Positions 1 to 5,829 are shown, counted from the stretch's first letter. The stretch: 5,931 nucleotides of DNA from Actinomycetota bacterium (GCA_003168295.1 PMST01000257.1:18179-24109); one strand, 5' to 3'. A program made the numbers and translations. The notes: generated by a model not told the origin, from the sequence alone.

Positions 1-428
1 GCACGCGCTTCAACGCCCGGGTGTCGGACTGGCTAGGGGATGCCGCCTGCCTGATGCGCATCGACCCGGTGCACCACAAGCTCGCCGTCTTCCGCGGCGA
101 CGAGCCGGGCCTGTGCCACATGAACTTCCAGGTCGAGACCATCGACGACGTGTTCAGGAACTGGCACTTCCTGGTCGAGCACGACGTCGAGATCGAGATG
201 GGCCCCGGACGCCACCCGCAGTCGGGCGCGATCTTCCTGTATTTCCTCGGCCCGGAGGGATTCACCTACGAGTACTCCTTCGGCGTGCGCCAGATCACCG
301 ATGACGCGGCCTGGGTACCCCGGACCTTCGACCCGGCCGAGCCCGGTTCGATCGACATGTGGCTCGGTCCCACCGCCCGTCCCATCACCCAGACCCAGGT
401 ACGGCCCGCGAAGATCACCACTTCCTGA
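1..428 (+). CDS. Extradiol dioxygenase-like VOC protein, C-terminal part (5' end cut off)
   Basis: The reading frame is open from base 3, so the gene starts upstream of the window. The GTG at base 21 is an internal Val codon, not a start. The 141 visible codons match the C-terminal barrel of type I extradiol dioxygenases, which open the ring of catechols or dihydroxybiphenyls using Fe(II). Visible family landmarks are RVSDWLGDAAC, the His-His pair at visible codons 24-25 (HHKLAVF, where the family keeps an active-site His), the metal-ligand His39 in GLCHMNF, Tyr80 in FLYFLGP, and the third ligand Glu90 in TYEYSF. The first ligand His lies upstream, outside the window. The tail after Glu90 (WVPRTF, then SIDMWLGP) resembles the usual WxPR and DxW tail. 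A cytoplasmic aromatic-ring cleavage role is inferred. The substrate is unknown, and a non-dioxygenase VOC member is possible. It is convergent with the next gene, 33 bases between stop codons. Confidence 0.82.
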   Translation, partial: TRFNARVSDWLGDAACLMRIDPVHHKLAVFRGDEPGLCHMNFQVETIDDVFRNWHFLVEHDVEIEMGPGRHPQSGAIFLYFLGPEGFTYEYSFGVRQITDDAAWVPRTFDPAEPGSIDMWLGPTARPITQTQVRPAKITTS

Positions 429-430
429 CC

Positions 431-444
431 GCCGGCTTCCCGGC
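431..444. terminator. Small GC hairpin between convergent genes
   Basis: GCCGG and CCGGC form a perfect 5-bp stem with a CTTC loop, three bases after the dioxygenase-like stop and before the convergent lipoprotein stop. There is no T-run on either strand, so this is at best a weak or factor-assisted terminator. Confidence 0.25.
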
Positions 445-461
445 CGTCGCCCAGCCCTTCC

Positions 462-1352
462 TCAGCTGAGATCGGCGGCCTGCAGGAAGGCGCGGGCGAT
501 GACCCCGTACCCGGCTGTGTTGGCGTGCTGGTTCGGCCCGCGGGGCGGGGCCGTGCACTCCCAGGTCCACCGGCAGAGAAGGGCGACATTCCGCGGGACC
601 TTACCGATTCCCGTCGACGTCACCTGATCTCCGAAGTCCCCGGTATCAAAGGCGCCGAACACGTTCGCGACCCTGGCGCCGTGGTCGGCGTAGACGTGTT
701 CAAGCAAGTCGTTGTAGCCGGCCTCCAGCCGTTCGCTGAGCTTGGCGATGGCCTGACCAGACGAGCCGTCGCGCCATTCGGCCAGCGCGGGCAGGTAGTA
801 ACTCATCCCGACCATGCGGACGCTCGGCCCGGCGGCCGTCCGAAGGCGCGCCATGATCGTGGCCAGGCGGCTGACGGCTCCCGGCACGTCGGTGACGAAA
901 CATGAGAGTACTTTGATGAGATTTTGCTGACTGCCGCAGTCCTCGAGATCGTTGGCACCGATATCGATGGTGATCAGGAACAGGTGGCCGCGGTGGGCGC
1001 GCAGGAAGGCGACGGCGGCGGCCAGCTGCGAACCGCCCGGGTAGCGGCAGATCCCGCCATCGATCATCGTGCTGCTCGTCTCGCCCGGACATCCGAGTTT
1101 GATCAGCCGCAGCCCGGGATGACGAGGGTGCAGCGCCGCGTAGAGCTGATCGGGATAGCCCTGCGGAGTCTCGACGCTGGCGCCCGTCGCGGCCGGCTGG
1201 ACTCCCTGGGAGAGCGAGTCGCCTAGGGCCAGGTAGTAACTGGCCGGGACGGGTTTGGCGTGAGAGCCGGCCGACGTGGCCGACCCAGAGCATGCGGTGA
1301 CCGCCGCCGCCACGGCGACGGCGAATACGATGCGGACGAGACCCCTAATCAT
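462..1352 (-). CDS. SGNH/GDSL-family hydrolase, predicted lipoprotein
   Basis: I chose the ATG at 1352 (296 aa) because it opens a clean lipoprotein signal: MIRGLVR, a hydrophobic stretch at 8-18, and a lipobox V18-T19-A20 before Cys21. The open frame reaches a TTG at 1406, which would add 18 residues that spoil the signal. Block I is ALGDSLSQG with nucleophile Ser46. The block II Gly is Gly90 in GCPGET. Block III is GAND with Asn134. Block V is HANTAGY with His276. The Asp expected three residues before that His is Pro273, so a Ser-His dyad is likely. Six further cysteines (88, 102 and four later) suit three disulfides in an extracytoplasmic enzyme, as in Streptomyces SGNH lipases. The protein probably sits on the outer face of the membrane and hydrolyses an ester, perhaps on lipid or carbohydrate; the substrate is unknown. 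It lies 70 bases behind the GntR gene on the same strand but may have its own promoter. Confidence 0.88.
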   Translation of the reverse strand: MIRGLVRIVFAVAVAAAVTACSGSATSAGSHAKPVPASYYLALGDSLSQGVQPAATGASVETPQGYPDQLYAALHPRHPGLRLIKLGCPGETSSTMIDGGICRYPGGSQLAAAVAFLRAHRGHLFLITIDIGANDLEDCGSQQNLIKVLSCFVTDVPGAVSRLATIMARLRTAAGPSVRMVGMSYYLPALAEWRDGSSGQAIAKLSERLEAGYNDLLEHVYADHGARVANVFGAFDTGDFGDQVTSTGIGKVPRNVALLCRWTWECTAPPRGPNQHANTAGYGVIARAFLQAADLS

Positions 1353-1364
1353 CTTCAGGAATCG

Positions 1365-1370
1365 ACTATA
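1365..1370 (-). promoter_or_regulatory. Candidate -10 box for the SGNH lipoprotein gene
   Basis: On the minus strand TATAGT (5 of 6 to TATAAT) ends 12 bases before the ATG at 1352. This puts a start of transcription about 5 bases before the ATG. No Shine-Dalgarno sequence precedes this ATG, which fits a near-leaderless mRNA of the kind common in actinobacteria. I see no -35 match, so this remains a candidate. Confidence 0.35.
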
Positions 1371-1422
1371 GGCCGCGGCCGGGGCCGCCTTCGCCCGCGC
1401 GTGCAAGCAGCCCCGTGAAGCC

Positions 1423-2196
1423 CTAGCTCGCCCCGGTCAGGCGCAGCGCCGCGGGCGCATGGCGGTCGATGAGCGCCACCGCGTGCGGCACGGCCACCGG
1501 CTCGTACTCGGGCGCGCAGTCGGTCAGCACCCGCAGCGCCGTGCGCTCCAGGTGGTGCGCCATCTCGGTGAGCGCGCCCTGCTCGTCGCCCGCGATCAGC
1601 GCCTCCAGGATCGAGGCGTGCTCGACGTCGCCGGCCGCCTGCCAGCTGTTCGGCTCGGACAGCTGGTAGATGCGGATGTAACGGGTGGTCCGGTCGGCGA
1701 ACGCCCGCAGCTGCCGCTGCATGGCCTCGCCCGCGGCCGCAGTGCAGACCCGGTGGTAGTCGGTGTGCGCGGTGAACCAGGCGTCGAAGTCCCCGGTCTT
1801 GGCCGCCCGCCGCATCACGGTCAGCAGCCGCTTGGCCTCGGCGCGGGCCTTGGTCCCGAAGTGCCCGATGGTCATCGACAGGGCCAGCGTTTCCAGCAGG
1901 ATCCGGCTGGCGTAGACGTCGTCGAGCTCGGCCGGATCCAGGCCCGCGACCCGGGTTCGCTGATTCGGCTCGATCTCGACCAGGCCCTCTTCCTGCAGCA
2001 TCCGCAGCACCTCCCGCAGCGGGGTGCGGCTGATGCCGAGCTGGGCGGCCAGGCTGACCTGGGACAGCTTCGTCCCCGGTGACAGCGTCCCGTCGAGGAT
2101 GCACTCCCGCAGATAAGCATGGACGTGCGGGATGGCCTGCCTGGCTTCGGGCAGATCGACCTTGCGGATGTCAGGGACCTGCACAACTCGGGGCAT
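1423..2196 (-). CDS. GntR-family (FadR/FCD subfamily) transcriptional regulator
   Basis: This is a cytoplasmic DNA-binding regulator of 257 aa, normal length for the family. The N-terminal winged helix lies at about 20-85, with the signature LAAQLGISRTPLREVLRMLQ around 49-68 and the wing EGLVEIEPNQRTRV. The all-helical FCD ligand domain begins at about 95 (YASRILLE) and ends near 230. His148 (DYHR), His193 (EHASILEAL) and His215 (MAHHLER) match the three metal-binding histidines of FCD domains. The usual Asp four residues before the first of these is His144, with Asp146 nearby. Two ATGs are possible. The one at 2205 abuts GGGAGG, whereas the one at 2196 has it at a 9-base spacing, so I chose 2196. 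FCD regulators usually repress until they bind a carboxylic or sugar acid. The ligand here is unknown. Self-control is suggested by a dyad 38 bases upstream. Confidence 0.92.
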   Translation of the reverse strand: MPRVVQVPDIRKVDLPEARQAIPHVHAYLRECILDGTLSPGTKLSQVSLAAQLGISRTPLREVLRMLQEEGLVEIEPNQRTRVAGLDPAELDDVYASRILLETLALSMTIGHFGTKARAEAKRLLTVMRRAAKTGDFDAWFTAHTDYHRVCTAAAGEAMQRQLRAFADRTTRYIRIYQLSEPNSWQAAGDVEHASILEALIAGDEQGALTEMAHHLERTALRVLTDCAPEYEPVAVPHAVALIDRHAPAALRLTGAS

Positions 2197-2205
2197 GACC
2201 ACCAT

Positions 2206-2211
2206 CCTCCC
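2206..2211 (-). promoter_or_regulatory. Ribosome binding site that sets the GntR start
   Basis: GGGAGG on the minus strand lies 9 bases before the ATG at 2196. It directly touches the other ATG at 2205, which is too close for initiation. The shorter protein starting MPRVVQV is therefore preferred. Confidence 0.65.
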
Positions 2212-2233
2212 TGATCAGCCGACAGCGAAAGGT

Positions 2234-2247
2234 AACTGCATACAGTT
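2234..2247. promoter_or_regulatory. Probable GntR operator (dyad AACTG-CATA-CAGTT)
   Basis: A perfect 5-bp inverted repeat with a 4-base centre lies 38 bases upstream of the GntR ATG. Its core, CTGTATGCAG on the minus strand, resembles the TGTATACA-like sites bound by several FCD-type GntR proteins (family knowledge). It overlaps the candidate -10 TAAACT at 2249-2244, where bound protein would block transcription. Binding by this particular regulator is an inference. Confidence 0.5.
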
Positions 2248-2249
2248 TA
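2244..2249 (-). promoter_or_regulatory. Candidate -10 box for the GntR gene
   Basis: TAAACT on the minus strand fits the actinobacterial TANNNT pattern. It would start transcription near 2237, giving a leader of about 40 bases that contains the GGGAGG site. No good -35 is visible 17-18 bases upstream, where the sequence reads ATTCCC or GATTCC. Confidence 0.3.
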
Positions 2250-2310
2250 GCCGAACCGGGCCGATCGGGAATCGCTGCCCGTGCCGGATATTCCTCTTCC
2301 CTGGTAAAAG

Positions 2311-2327
2311 AAATTATTAAATAATTT
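2311..2327. repeat. A/T-only perfect palindrome (8-bp arms, 1-base centre)
   Basis: AAATTATT, A, AATAATTT is a perfect inverted repeat made entirely of A and T, in a local AT-rich patch of about 2304-2337 within a GC-rich window. It lies about 65 bases behind the ABC operon stop and 115 bases before the GntR start. It could be an operator, a promoter element or UP-like site for the GntR gene, or a helix-unwinding or nucleoid-protein site. On the minus strand it is followed by CTTTT, but an AT-only stem makes a poor terminator. Confidence 0.5.
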
Positions 2328-2362
2328 GTTCGCTACAGTGTCGGTTCGCGAGAGACGGCAAG

Positions 2363-2391
2363 GCGGTGATGGCGATGGGCGGGTTCACCGC
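2363..2391 (-). terminator. Hairpin directly after the ABC operon stop codon
   Basis: In the minus-strand transcript GCGGUGA and UCACCGC form a perfect 7-bp stem around a 15-base loop, beginning at the base right after the UGA of the last permease gene. No U-run follows immediately. The next T-rich tract on that strand comes roughly 40-50 bases later. It is a terminator or 3'-end stabilising hairpin by position only. Confidence 0.4.
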
Positions 2392-3183
2392 TCACGCGTC
2401 GCGCCAGCGCAGCACCAGCGCGCCGGCCAGCAGCGCCCCGGCCGCCCACGCCGCCAGCACGCCCAGTCCGGCCCATGGGCTGAGCGGCAGGCCGCGCAGG
2501 CCCACCGTGGCCTGGATGGCGAGGCCCGCGGTCATCGGCCCGAGCTGCTGCAGGTGACGCTGCCAGGTCGGGTCGCTGACCGCGCCGGCGACGATCGGGA
2601 ACAGGTACAGCAGGCCGAGCACCGCGCCGATGGCCAGCGCCTGCTCCCGCACGACGGCGGCTGCGCCCAGGCTGAGCAGGGCGATCAGGGCCAGGTAGAG
2701 CACCGACCCGGCGGCGGCGCGCAGCACCGGCCCGTGAGCCAGGGACACCAGCTCATAGCCGTCCGCCGGGGTGAACCCGTGGCCGGGCAGGATGAGCCGC
2801 CCGGCCAGCACCGACGCCAGCACGCCGACCGTGCCGGCGGCCAGCACCAGCCCGGTAACCACCACCGCCTTGGCGGCCAGCACGACGAGCCGGTGCGGGA
2901 CCGCGGTCAGCGTGAGAAGGATCATGCCGCTGCTGTACTCGCCGCTGATCGCCAGCACGGCTAGGATCGCCACCACCGCCTGGCCGACATCGATCCCGGT
3001 GAGGCTGAGCTTGGCCGGGTCGACCGGGCAGACGGCACCGGACCGGCATGTGGTGGATGCCACCGCCGCAGCGCTCACCGCTCCGGTCACCACGACGGCG
3101 GTGAGCAGCAGCCAGATCGTGCCGGGTATCGTGCGCAGCTTGGTCCACTCCGCGCCGAGAGCCCCCAAAGCGGTCCCGCTCAC
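2392..3183 (-). CDS. ABC-2 type permease, short form (second permease of the exporter)
   Basis: This 263-aa integral membrane protein is taken to start at GTG 3183. That GTG overlaps the TGA of the upstream permease (GTGA) and has GGAGGG 4 bases before it. The frame extends upstream to 3378, but those codons lie inside the upstream gene and do not look like protein. After the cytoplasmic AEWTKLRT at 11-18, about six hydrophobic segments follow, near 22-42, 66-80, 100-125, 150-175, 178-200 and 233-258. GEYSSGMILLTLTAVPHR at 81-98 is the cytoplasmic coupling-region motif of this permease group. Cys46 and Cys52 lie in the first outer loop. The end, PWAG...LRWRDA, repeats the end of the neighbouring permease, so the two are paralogues. 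It probably pairs with that protein as a heterodimer driven by the ATPase; the exported substrate is unknown. Confidence 0.88.
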   Translation of the reverse strand: MSGTALGALGAEWTKLRTIPGTIWLLLTAVVVTGAVSAAAVASTTCRSGAVCPVDPAKLSLTGIDVGQAVVAILAVLAISGEYSSGMILLTLTAVPHRLVVLAAKAVVVTGLVLAAGTVGVLASVLAGRLILPGHGFTPADGYELVSLAHGPVLRAAAGSVLYLALIALLSLGAAAVVREQALAIGAVLGLLYLFPIVAGAVSDPTWQRHLQQLGPMTAGLAIQATVGLRGLPLSPWAGLGVLAAWAAGALLAGALVLRWRDA

Positions 3184-4775
3184 GCATCCCTCCGCCGCAG
3201 CACCCACGTCGCCAGCCCCAGGACCACGGCAGCCCAGCCGCACAAGACCGCGAACCCAGCCCACGGCGGCAGCGGGTAGTACCCGGAGACCGTCGAGTAG
3301 GAGGCGGTGACCTGCGGGTACCTCGGGTAAGCGCCCTGGACGGCAAAGCCCGCCGCCGGCAGGACGCGCAGCGGCCACTGCGTCCCGCCGGCCGACAGGA
3401 CCGTCCCGATGATGAACGGCGCCACCACCAGCAAGATCGTCACCGTGACCGCCGCCGCACCGCGGCGCATCAGGGCCCCCGCACCCAGGGCGAAAACCGC
3501 GACGGCGGCGAACAGCGCCGCCGTCCCCAGCACCAGCCGCGCCAGGGTCAGCGCGGCGACCGGGTCGATGAAGGCACCGCCCGCGTGCGCGGACCTTTCC
3601 CCGACCGCCAGCGAGAGGGGCGCCGCGACCAGCCCGGTCACGAACCCGGCGGCCGCGATCACGGCGGCCTTGGCCAGCAGCACCTGGCCCCGTCGCGGGC
3701 TCGCGGCCAGCGTCACCCGGATCAGGCCGCGCCGGTACTCCGCGGTCATGTACATCGACGCCACTACGACCAGCGCGATCAGCCCGACGAACGTGCCGAC
3801 CAGGCCCTGGCTGATGCTGATGCCGCCACCTCCGCCCGATCCCGGCACGTCGGGCGCGATGTCACCGGACCCGGTCACGCTGACTGTGCCCGCGGCCTGG
3901 CGGAACGTGCCGGGATCCTGCGGGTACATGGCGTCGGGGCCGCCGATGTCCGCTCCGGTCCAGCGGCCGCCCGTCCAGCGTCCCGCCAGGCCGACCTGAT
4001 CGAAGGTGCCGGTGGCCAGGGTTGGCCCGCCGGTCGCGCTCGACCCGCCCAGCGACTGCGAGACCACCTGCGAGTAGGCGGGGGAGGCAGCGAACAGCCC
4101 GGCCTGCACGGTCGACGGCAGCCCGCCCAGCCGGGCCGTGCCCACCTTCACCCAGACTGATCCATTGGCCGAGTCGTAGCCGGTGATCATGTCCCCAGAC
4201 CGGGTGAGCCGCAGCCAGCGTGGCGACAGTGCCGATACGGCGCCCGGCAGGCCCGCGGTGTCGCCGGTGTAGTCGTACTGCATGCGCACTCCGTGCGTCC
4301 CGGTGACCATCATCGCCGCGTAGGCCGCGCCCGGCGCGGTGCTCGCCGCCACGATGATCCCGGCCTTGGACCACGGCTCCAGGCCGCTGCGCATGCTCTG
4401 GCCGGTGCCGGGACCGCTCCGGGCGCGTACCCGCCCGCTCACCGAACCGCTCGGGGTCTCCCCGGTCAACGAGGTCACCTGGACGGTGATGCTGCCGTTC
4501 CCGGCCAGCGGCTGGCGGACGAAGTAGAAGCTGTCGTTCACCGCCTCGCCGCCCGGCCCGAGCGGGAGCGTGCACCCCGAGTTCCCCGGGCCGCCGCAGG
4601 AATCCCCGCCGCTCAGCAGCAGGCCCGCGGTTACGAGCACCGCGACGAGCAGGCCGATGAGCCAGCCGCGCACGGTCCGGAACTTGGTCCACTCCGCGTG
4701 CAGCAGCGACCCGAACCCGCCGCGTCCCGGCCGCTCGGACTCCTGCGCCGCCACGATGGCGGTGCCCGCAGTCAT
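3180..4775 (-). CDS. ABC-2 type permease with large extracytoplasmic beta-sandwich domain
   Basis: At 531 aa it is twice the size of its neighbour because some 260 residues sit between TM1 (about 37-55) and TM2 (about 324-344). The membrane part has AEWTKFRTVRG at 27-37, then AEYRRGLIRVTLAASPRR at 345-362 and segments near 367-391, 410-434, 440-462 and 505-526, ending LRRRDA. The insert at about 79-265 looks like a DUF1349/concanavalin-like jelly roll: DSFYFVRQPL, EPWSKAGIIVAAS, RMQYDY, RWLRLTRSGDMITGYDS, WVKVG and VQAGLFAAS follow the strand order of that group. Then come a tandem GRWTG-GRWTG, a linker of about 50 residues and a Gly run (314-318) just before TM2. Cys60 and Cys68 may pair outside the membrane. 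The ATG overlaps the ATPase stop as ATGA, so translation is coupled. The ectodomain may bind an envelope glycan or the exported compound (inference). The fold call rests on pattern only. Confidence 0.87.
   Translation of the reverse strand: MTAGTAIVAAQESERPGRGGFGSLLHAEWTKFRTVRGWLIGLLVAVLVTAGLLLSGGDSCGGPGNSGCTLPLGPGGEAVNDSFYFVRQPLAGNGSITVQVTSLTGETPSGSVSGRVRARSGPGTGQSMRSGLEPWSKAGIIVAASTAPGAAYAAMMVTGTHGVRMQYDYTGDTAGLPGAVSALSPRWLRLTRSGDMITGYDSANGSVWVKVGTARLGGLPSTVQAGLFAASPAYSQVVSQSLGGSSATGGPTLATGTFDQVGLAGRWTGGRWTGADIGGPDAMYPQDPGTFRQAAGTVSVTGSGDIAPDVPGSGGGGGISISQGLVGTFVGLIALVVVASMYMTAEYRRGLIRVTLAASPRRGQVLLAKAAVIAAAGFVTGLVAAPLSLAVGERSAHAGGAFIDPVAALTLARLVLGTAALFAAVAVFALGAGALMRRGAAAVTVTILLVVAPFIIGTVLSAGGTQWPLRVLPAAGFAVQGAYPRYPQVTASYSTVSGYYPLPPWAGFAVLCGWAAVVLGLATWVLRRRDA
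3188..3193 (-). promoter_or_regulatory. Ribosome binding site for the short permease
   Basis: GGAGGG on the minus strand lies 4 bases before the GTG at 3183, inside the last codons of the upstream permease. It supports the GTG start at the GTGA overlap rather than the far upstream end of the open frame. Confidence 0.7.
3958..3987 (-). repeat. Imperfect 15-bp tandem duplication inside the permease ectodomain
   Basis: Two adjacent 15-base units (3958-3972 and 3973-3987) share GTCCAGCG and a similar C-rich end. They encode the doubled GRWTG motif at residues 265-274 of the long permease. It keeps the frame and is probably a local slippage duplication. Confidence 0.5.
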
Positions 4776-5707
4776 GACGCCGCCGATCCGGAAGCTGCAG
4801 CGGCCCGGAACTCCACCGCGTCCCTGGTCAGCTCCATGTAGGCCTCCTCGAGCGACACCCGGTGCGCCGCGACCTCGGAGAACGGCACGGCCGCGGCGCC
4901 GAGCGCCCCGACCACCCGCTCGGCCGTCAGCCCGGTCACGGTCAGCACGCCGGGTCCGGGAGCGGCCACGGTTGCCCCCGCACGCTCGAGCACCATGGCC
5001 GCCGTCGGCTCCGCCGAGGTGCGCAGCGTGACCCGGTCGCCAGACGCGGCCGCGATCAGGTCACGCACGCTGGCGTCCGCGATGACCCGTCCCCGGCCGG
5101 CCACCACCAGGTGGTCCGCGGTGTCCTGCAACTCGCTCATCAGGTGGCTGGACACCAGTACGCCCCGGCCCTGGCCGGCCAGCGACCGCAGGAAGCCGCG
5201 CATCCACACGATTCCCTCGGGGTCCATGCCGTTGAACGGCTCGTCCATCATCAGCACCGGCGGGTCGCCGAGCAGTGCCGCGGCGATACCCAGCCGCTGC
5301 CGCATGCCGAGGGAGAATCCGCCCGCGTGCCGCCGCGCCACGGCCGAAAGCCCGGCCGCCGTCAGCACCTCGTCCACCCGCCGCGCGCCCAGGCCCTGCG
5401 AGTGCGCGAGCCAGAGCAGGTGGTTGCGGGCGGACCGGCTGGGCTGCAGCGCGCCCGCGTCAAGCAGCGACCCCACCCAGCGCAGCGGGTACCGCAGCGA
5501 GGCGTAGGCCTGCCCGCCGACCAGCGCCTGGCCCTCGTCTGCCGCGTTCAGGCCGAGGATCACCCGCATCGTGGTCGATTTCCCCGCGCCGTTCGGGCCG
5601 ACGAACCCGGTCACCCGTCCGGGCTGGACGGTAAAGGTCATCCCGTCCAGCGCCAGGACCGGCCCGAACCTCTTCCGCAGCCCGCGCACAGAAATGGTTG
5701 CTTCCAT
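4772..5707 (-). CDS. ABC transporter ATP-binding protein (BcrA/DrrA-like export ATPase)
   Basis: This 311-aa cytoplasmic ATPase powers the exporter made by the two following permeases. Walker A is GPNGAGKST at 37-45. The Q-loop region is VGSLLDAGAL at 78-87, without a Gln, as is usual in this subgroup. The signature is FSLGMRQRL at 131-139. Walker B is VLMMDEP at 151-157 with Glu156 catalytic. The D-loop is GMDP at 160-163 and the H-loop His188 is in SSHL. SARNHLLWLAHSQGL after the Q-loop is typical of actinobacterial BcrA-type exporters. The last 90 or so residues form the small C-terminal domain of such ATPases, ending SLEEAYMELT before an Ala/Ser-rich tail. All catalytic motifs are intact. 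No Shine-Dalgarno is visible before ATG 5707, so translation may be leaderless. It is the first gene of the operon and overlaps the next by four bases. The substrate class (peptide, drug, lipid) cannot be read from it. Confidence 0.93.
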   Translation of the reverse strand: MEATISVRGLRKRFGPVLALDGMTFTVQPGRVTGFVGPNGAGKSTTMRVILGLNAADEGQALVGGQAYASLRYPLRWVGSLLDAGALQPSRSARNHLLWLAHSQGLGARRVDEVLTAAGLSAVARRHAGGFSLGMRQRLGIAAALLGDPPVLMMDEPFNGMDPEGIVWMRGFLRSLAGQGRGVLVSSHLMSELQDTADHLVVAGRGRVIADASVRDLIAAASGDRVTLRTSAEPTAAMVLERAGATVAAPGPGVLTVTGLTAERVVGALGAAAVPFSEVAAHRVSLEEAYMELTRDAVEFRAAAASGSAAS

Positions 5708-5730
5708 GCCAGTGGTTTTACGGCCCCGGC

Positions 5731-5771
5731 CCTAACACGGCCGGAACGAAGGCCGTTATCTCGTTGTTAGG
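5731..5771. promoter_or_regulatory. Nested inverted repeat in the divergent ABC/kinase promoter region
   Basis: Outer arms CCTAACA (5731-5737) and TGTTAGG (5765-5771) are perfect complements, 34 bases apart start to start. Inside them ACGGCC (5737-5742) and GGCCGT (5751-5756) form a second perfect dyad with an 8-base centre. The two dyads do not share one centre. The site lies 24 bases before the ATPase start and 58 bases before the kinase start, where it could control both. A two-component response regulator or other dimeric factor is a plausible binder (inference). On the plus strand a weak TTGTTA (5764) and TAGAGG (5787) pair, 17 bases apart, might be the kinase promoter. Confidence 0.45.
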
Positions 5772-5818
5772 TCCCGCGCGGCATCCTAGAGGGGGGCCCG
5801 ACGTGCGAGGATCCCCGG

Positions 5819-5824
5819 AAGGAG
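5819..5824 (+). promoter_or_regulatory. Ribosome binding site for the sensor kinase
   Basis: AAGGAG lies 5 bases before ATG 5830, a standard spacing. It favours this start over an in-frame GTG at 5803, which has only a G-run (5791-5796) upstream of it. Confidence 0.65.
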
Positions 5825-5829
5825 CGTCG

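Noticed and set aside
1455..2320. Plus-strand open frames opposite the GntR gene (1459-2082 and 2132-2320)
   Set aside because: They are antisense to a clearly coding gene with well-formed domain motifs. Neither has a recognisable product.
2326..2964. Plus-strand open frame of 212 codons opposite the short permease
   Set aside because: Gln/Arg/His/Gly-rich translation typical of antisense frames in GC-rich DNA. It runs against a membrane protein with clear topology.
3184..3378. Upstream extension of the short permease to an ATG at 3378
   Set aside because: The extra 65 codons lie inside the upstream gene and encode no family sequence. The GTG at 3183 with GGAGGG and GTGA overlap explains the start better.
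3862..4692. Minus-strand open frame of 276 codons
   Set aside because: It is an out-of-frame shadow inside the long permease, with Arg/Gly-rich low-complexity translation and no membrane segments.
5285..5320. Non-standard ABC signature FSLGM in place of LSGGQ and missing Q-loop Gln
   Set aside because: Both are normal for BcrA-type actinobacterial export ATPases, so they are not signs of an inactive enzyme.
4862..5770. Long plus-strand open frame of 302 codons
   Set aside because: It is antisense to the ATPase, rich in Arg, His, Pro and Gly with no recognisable domain. It is a high-GC shadow of the real gene.
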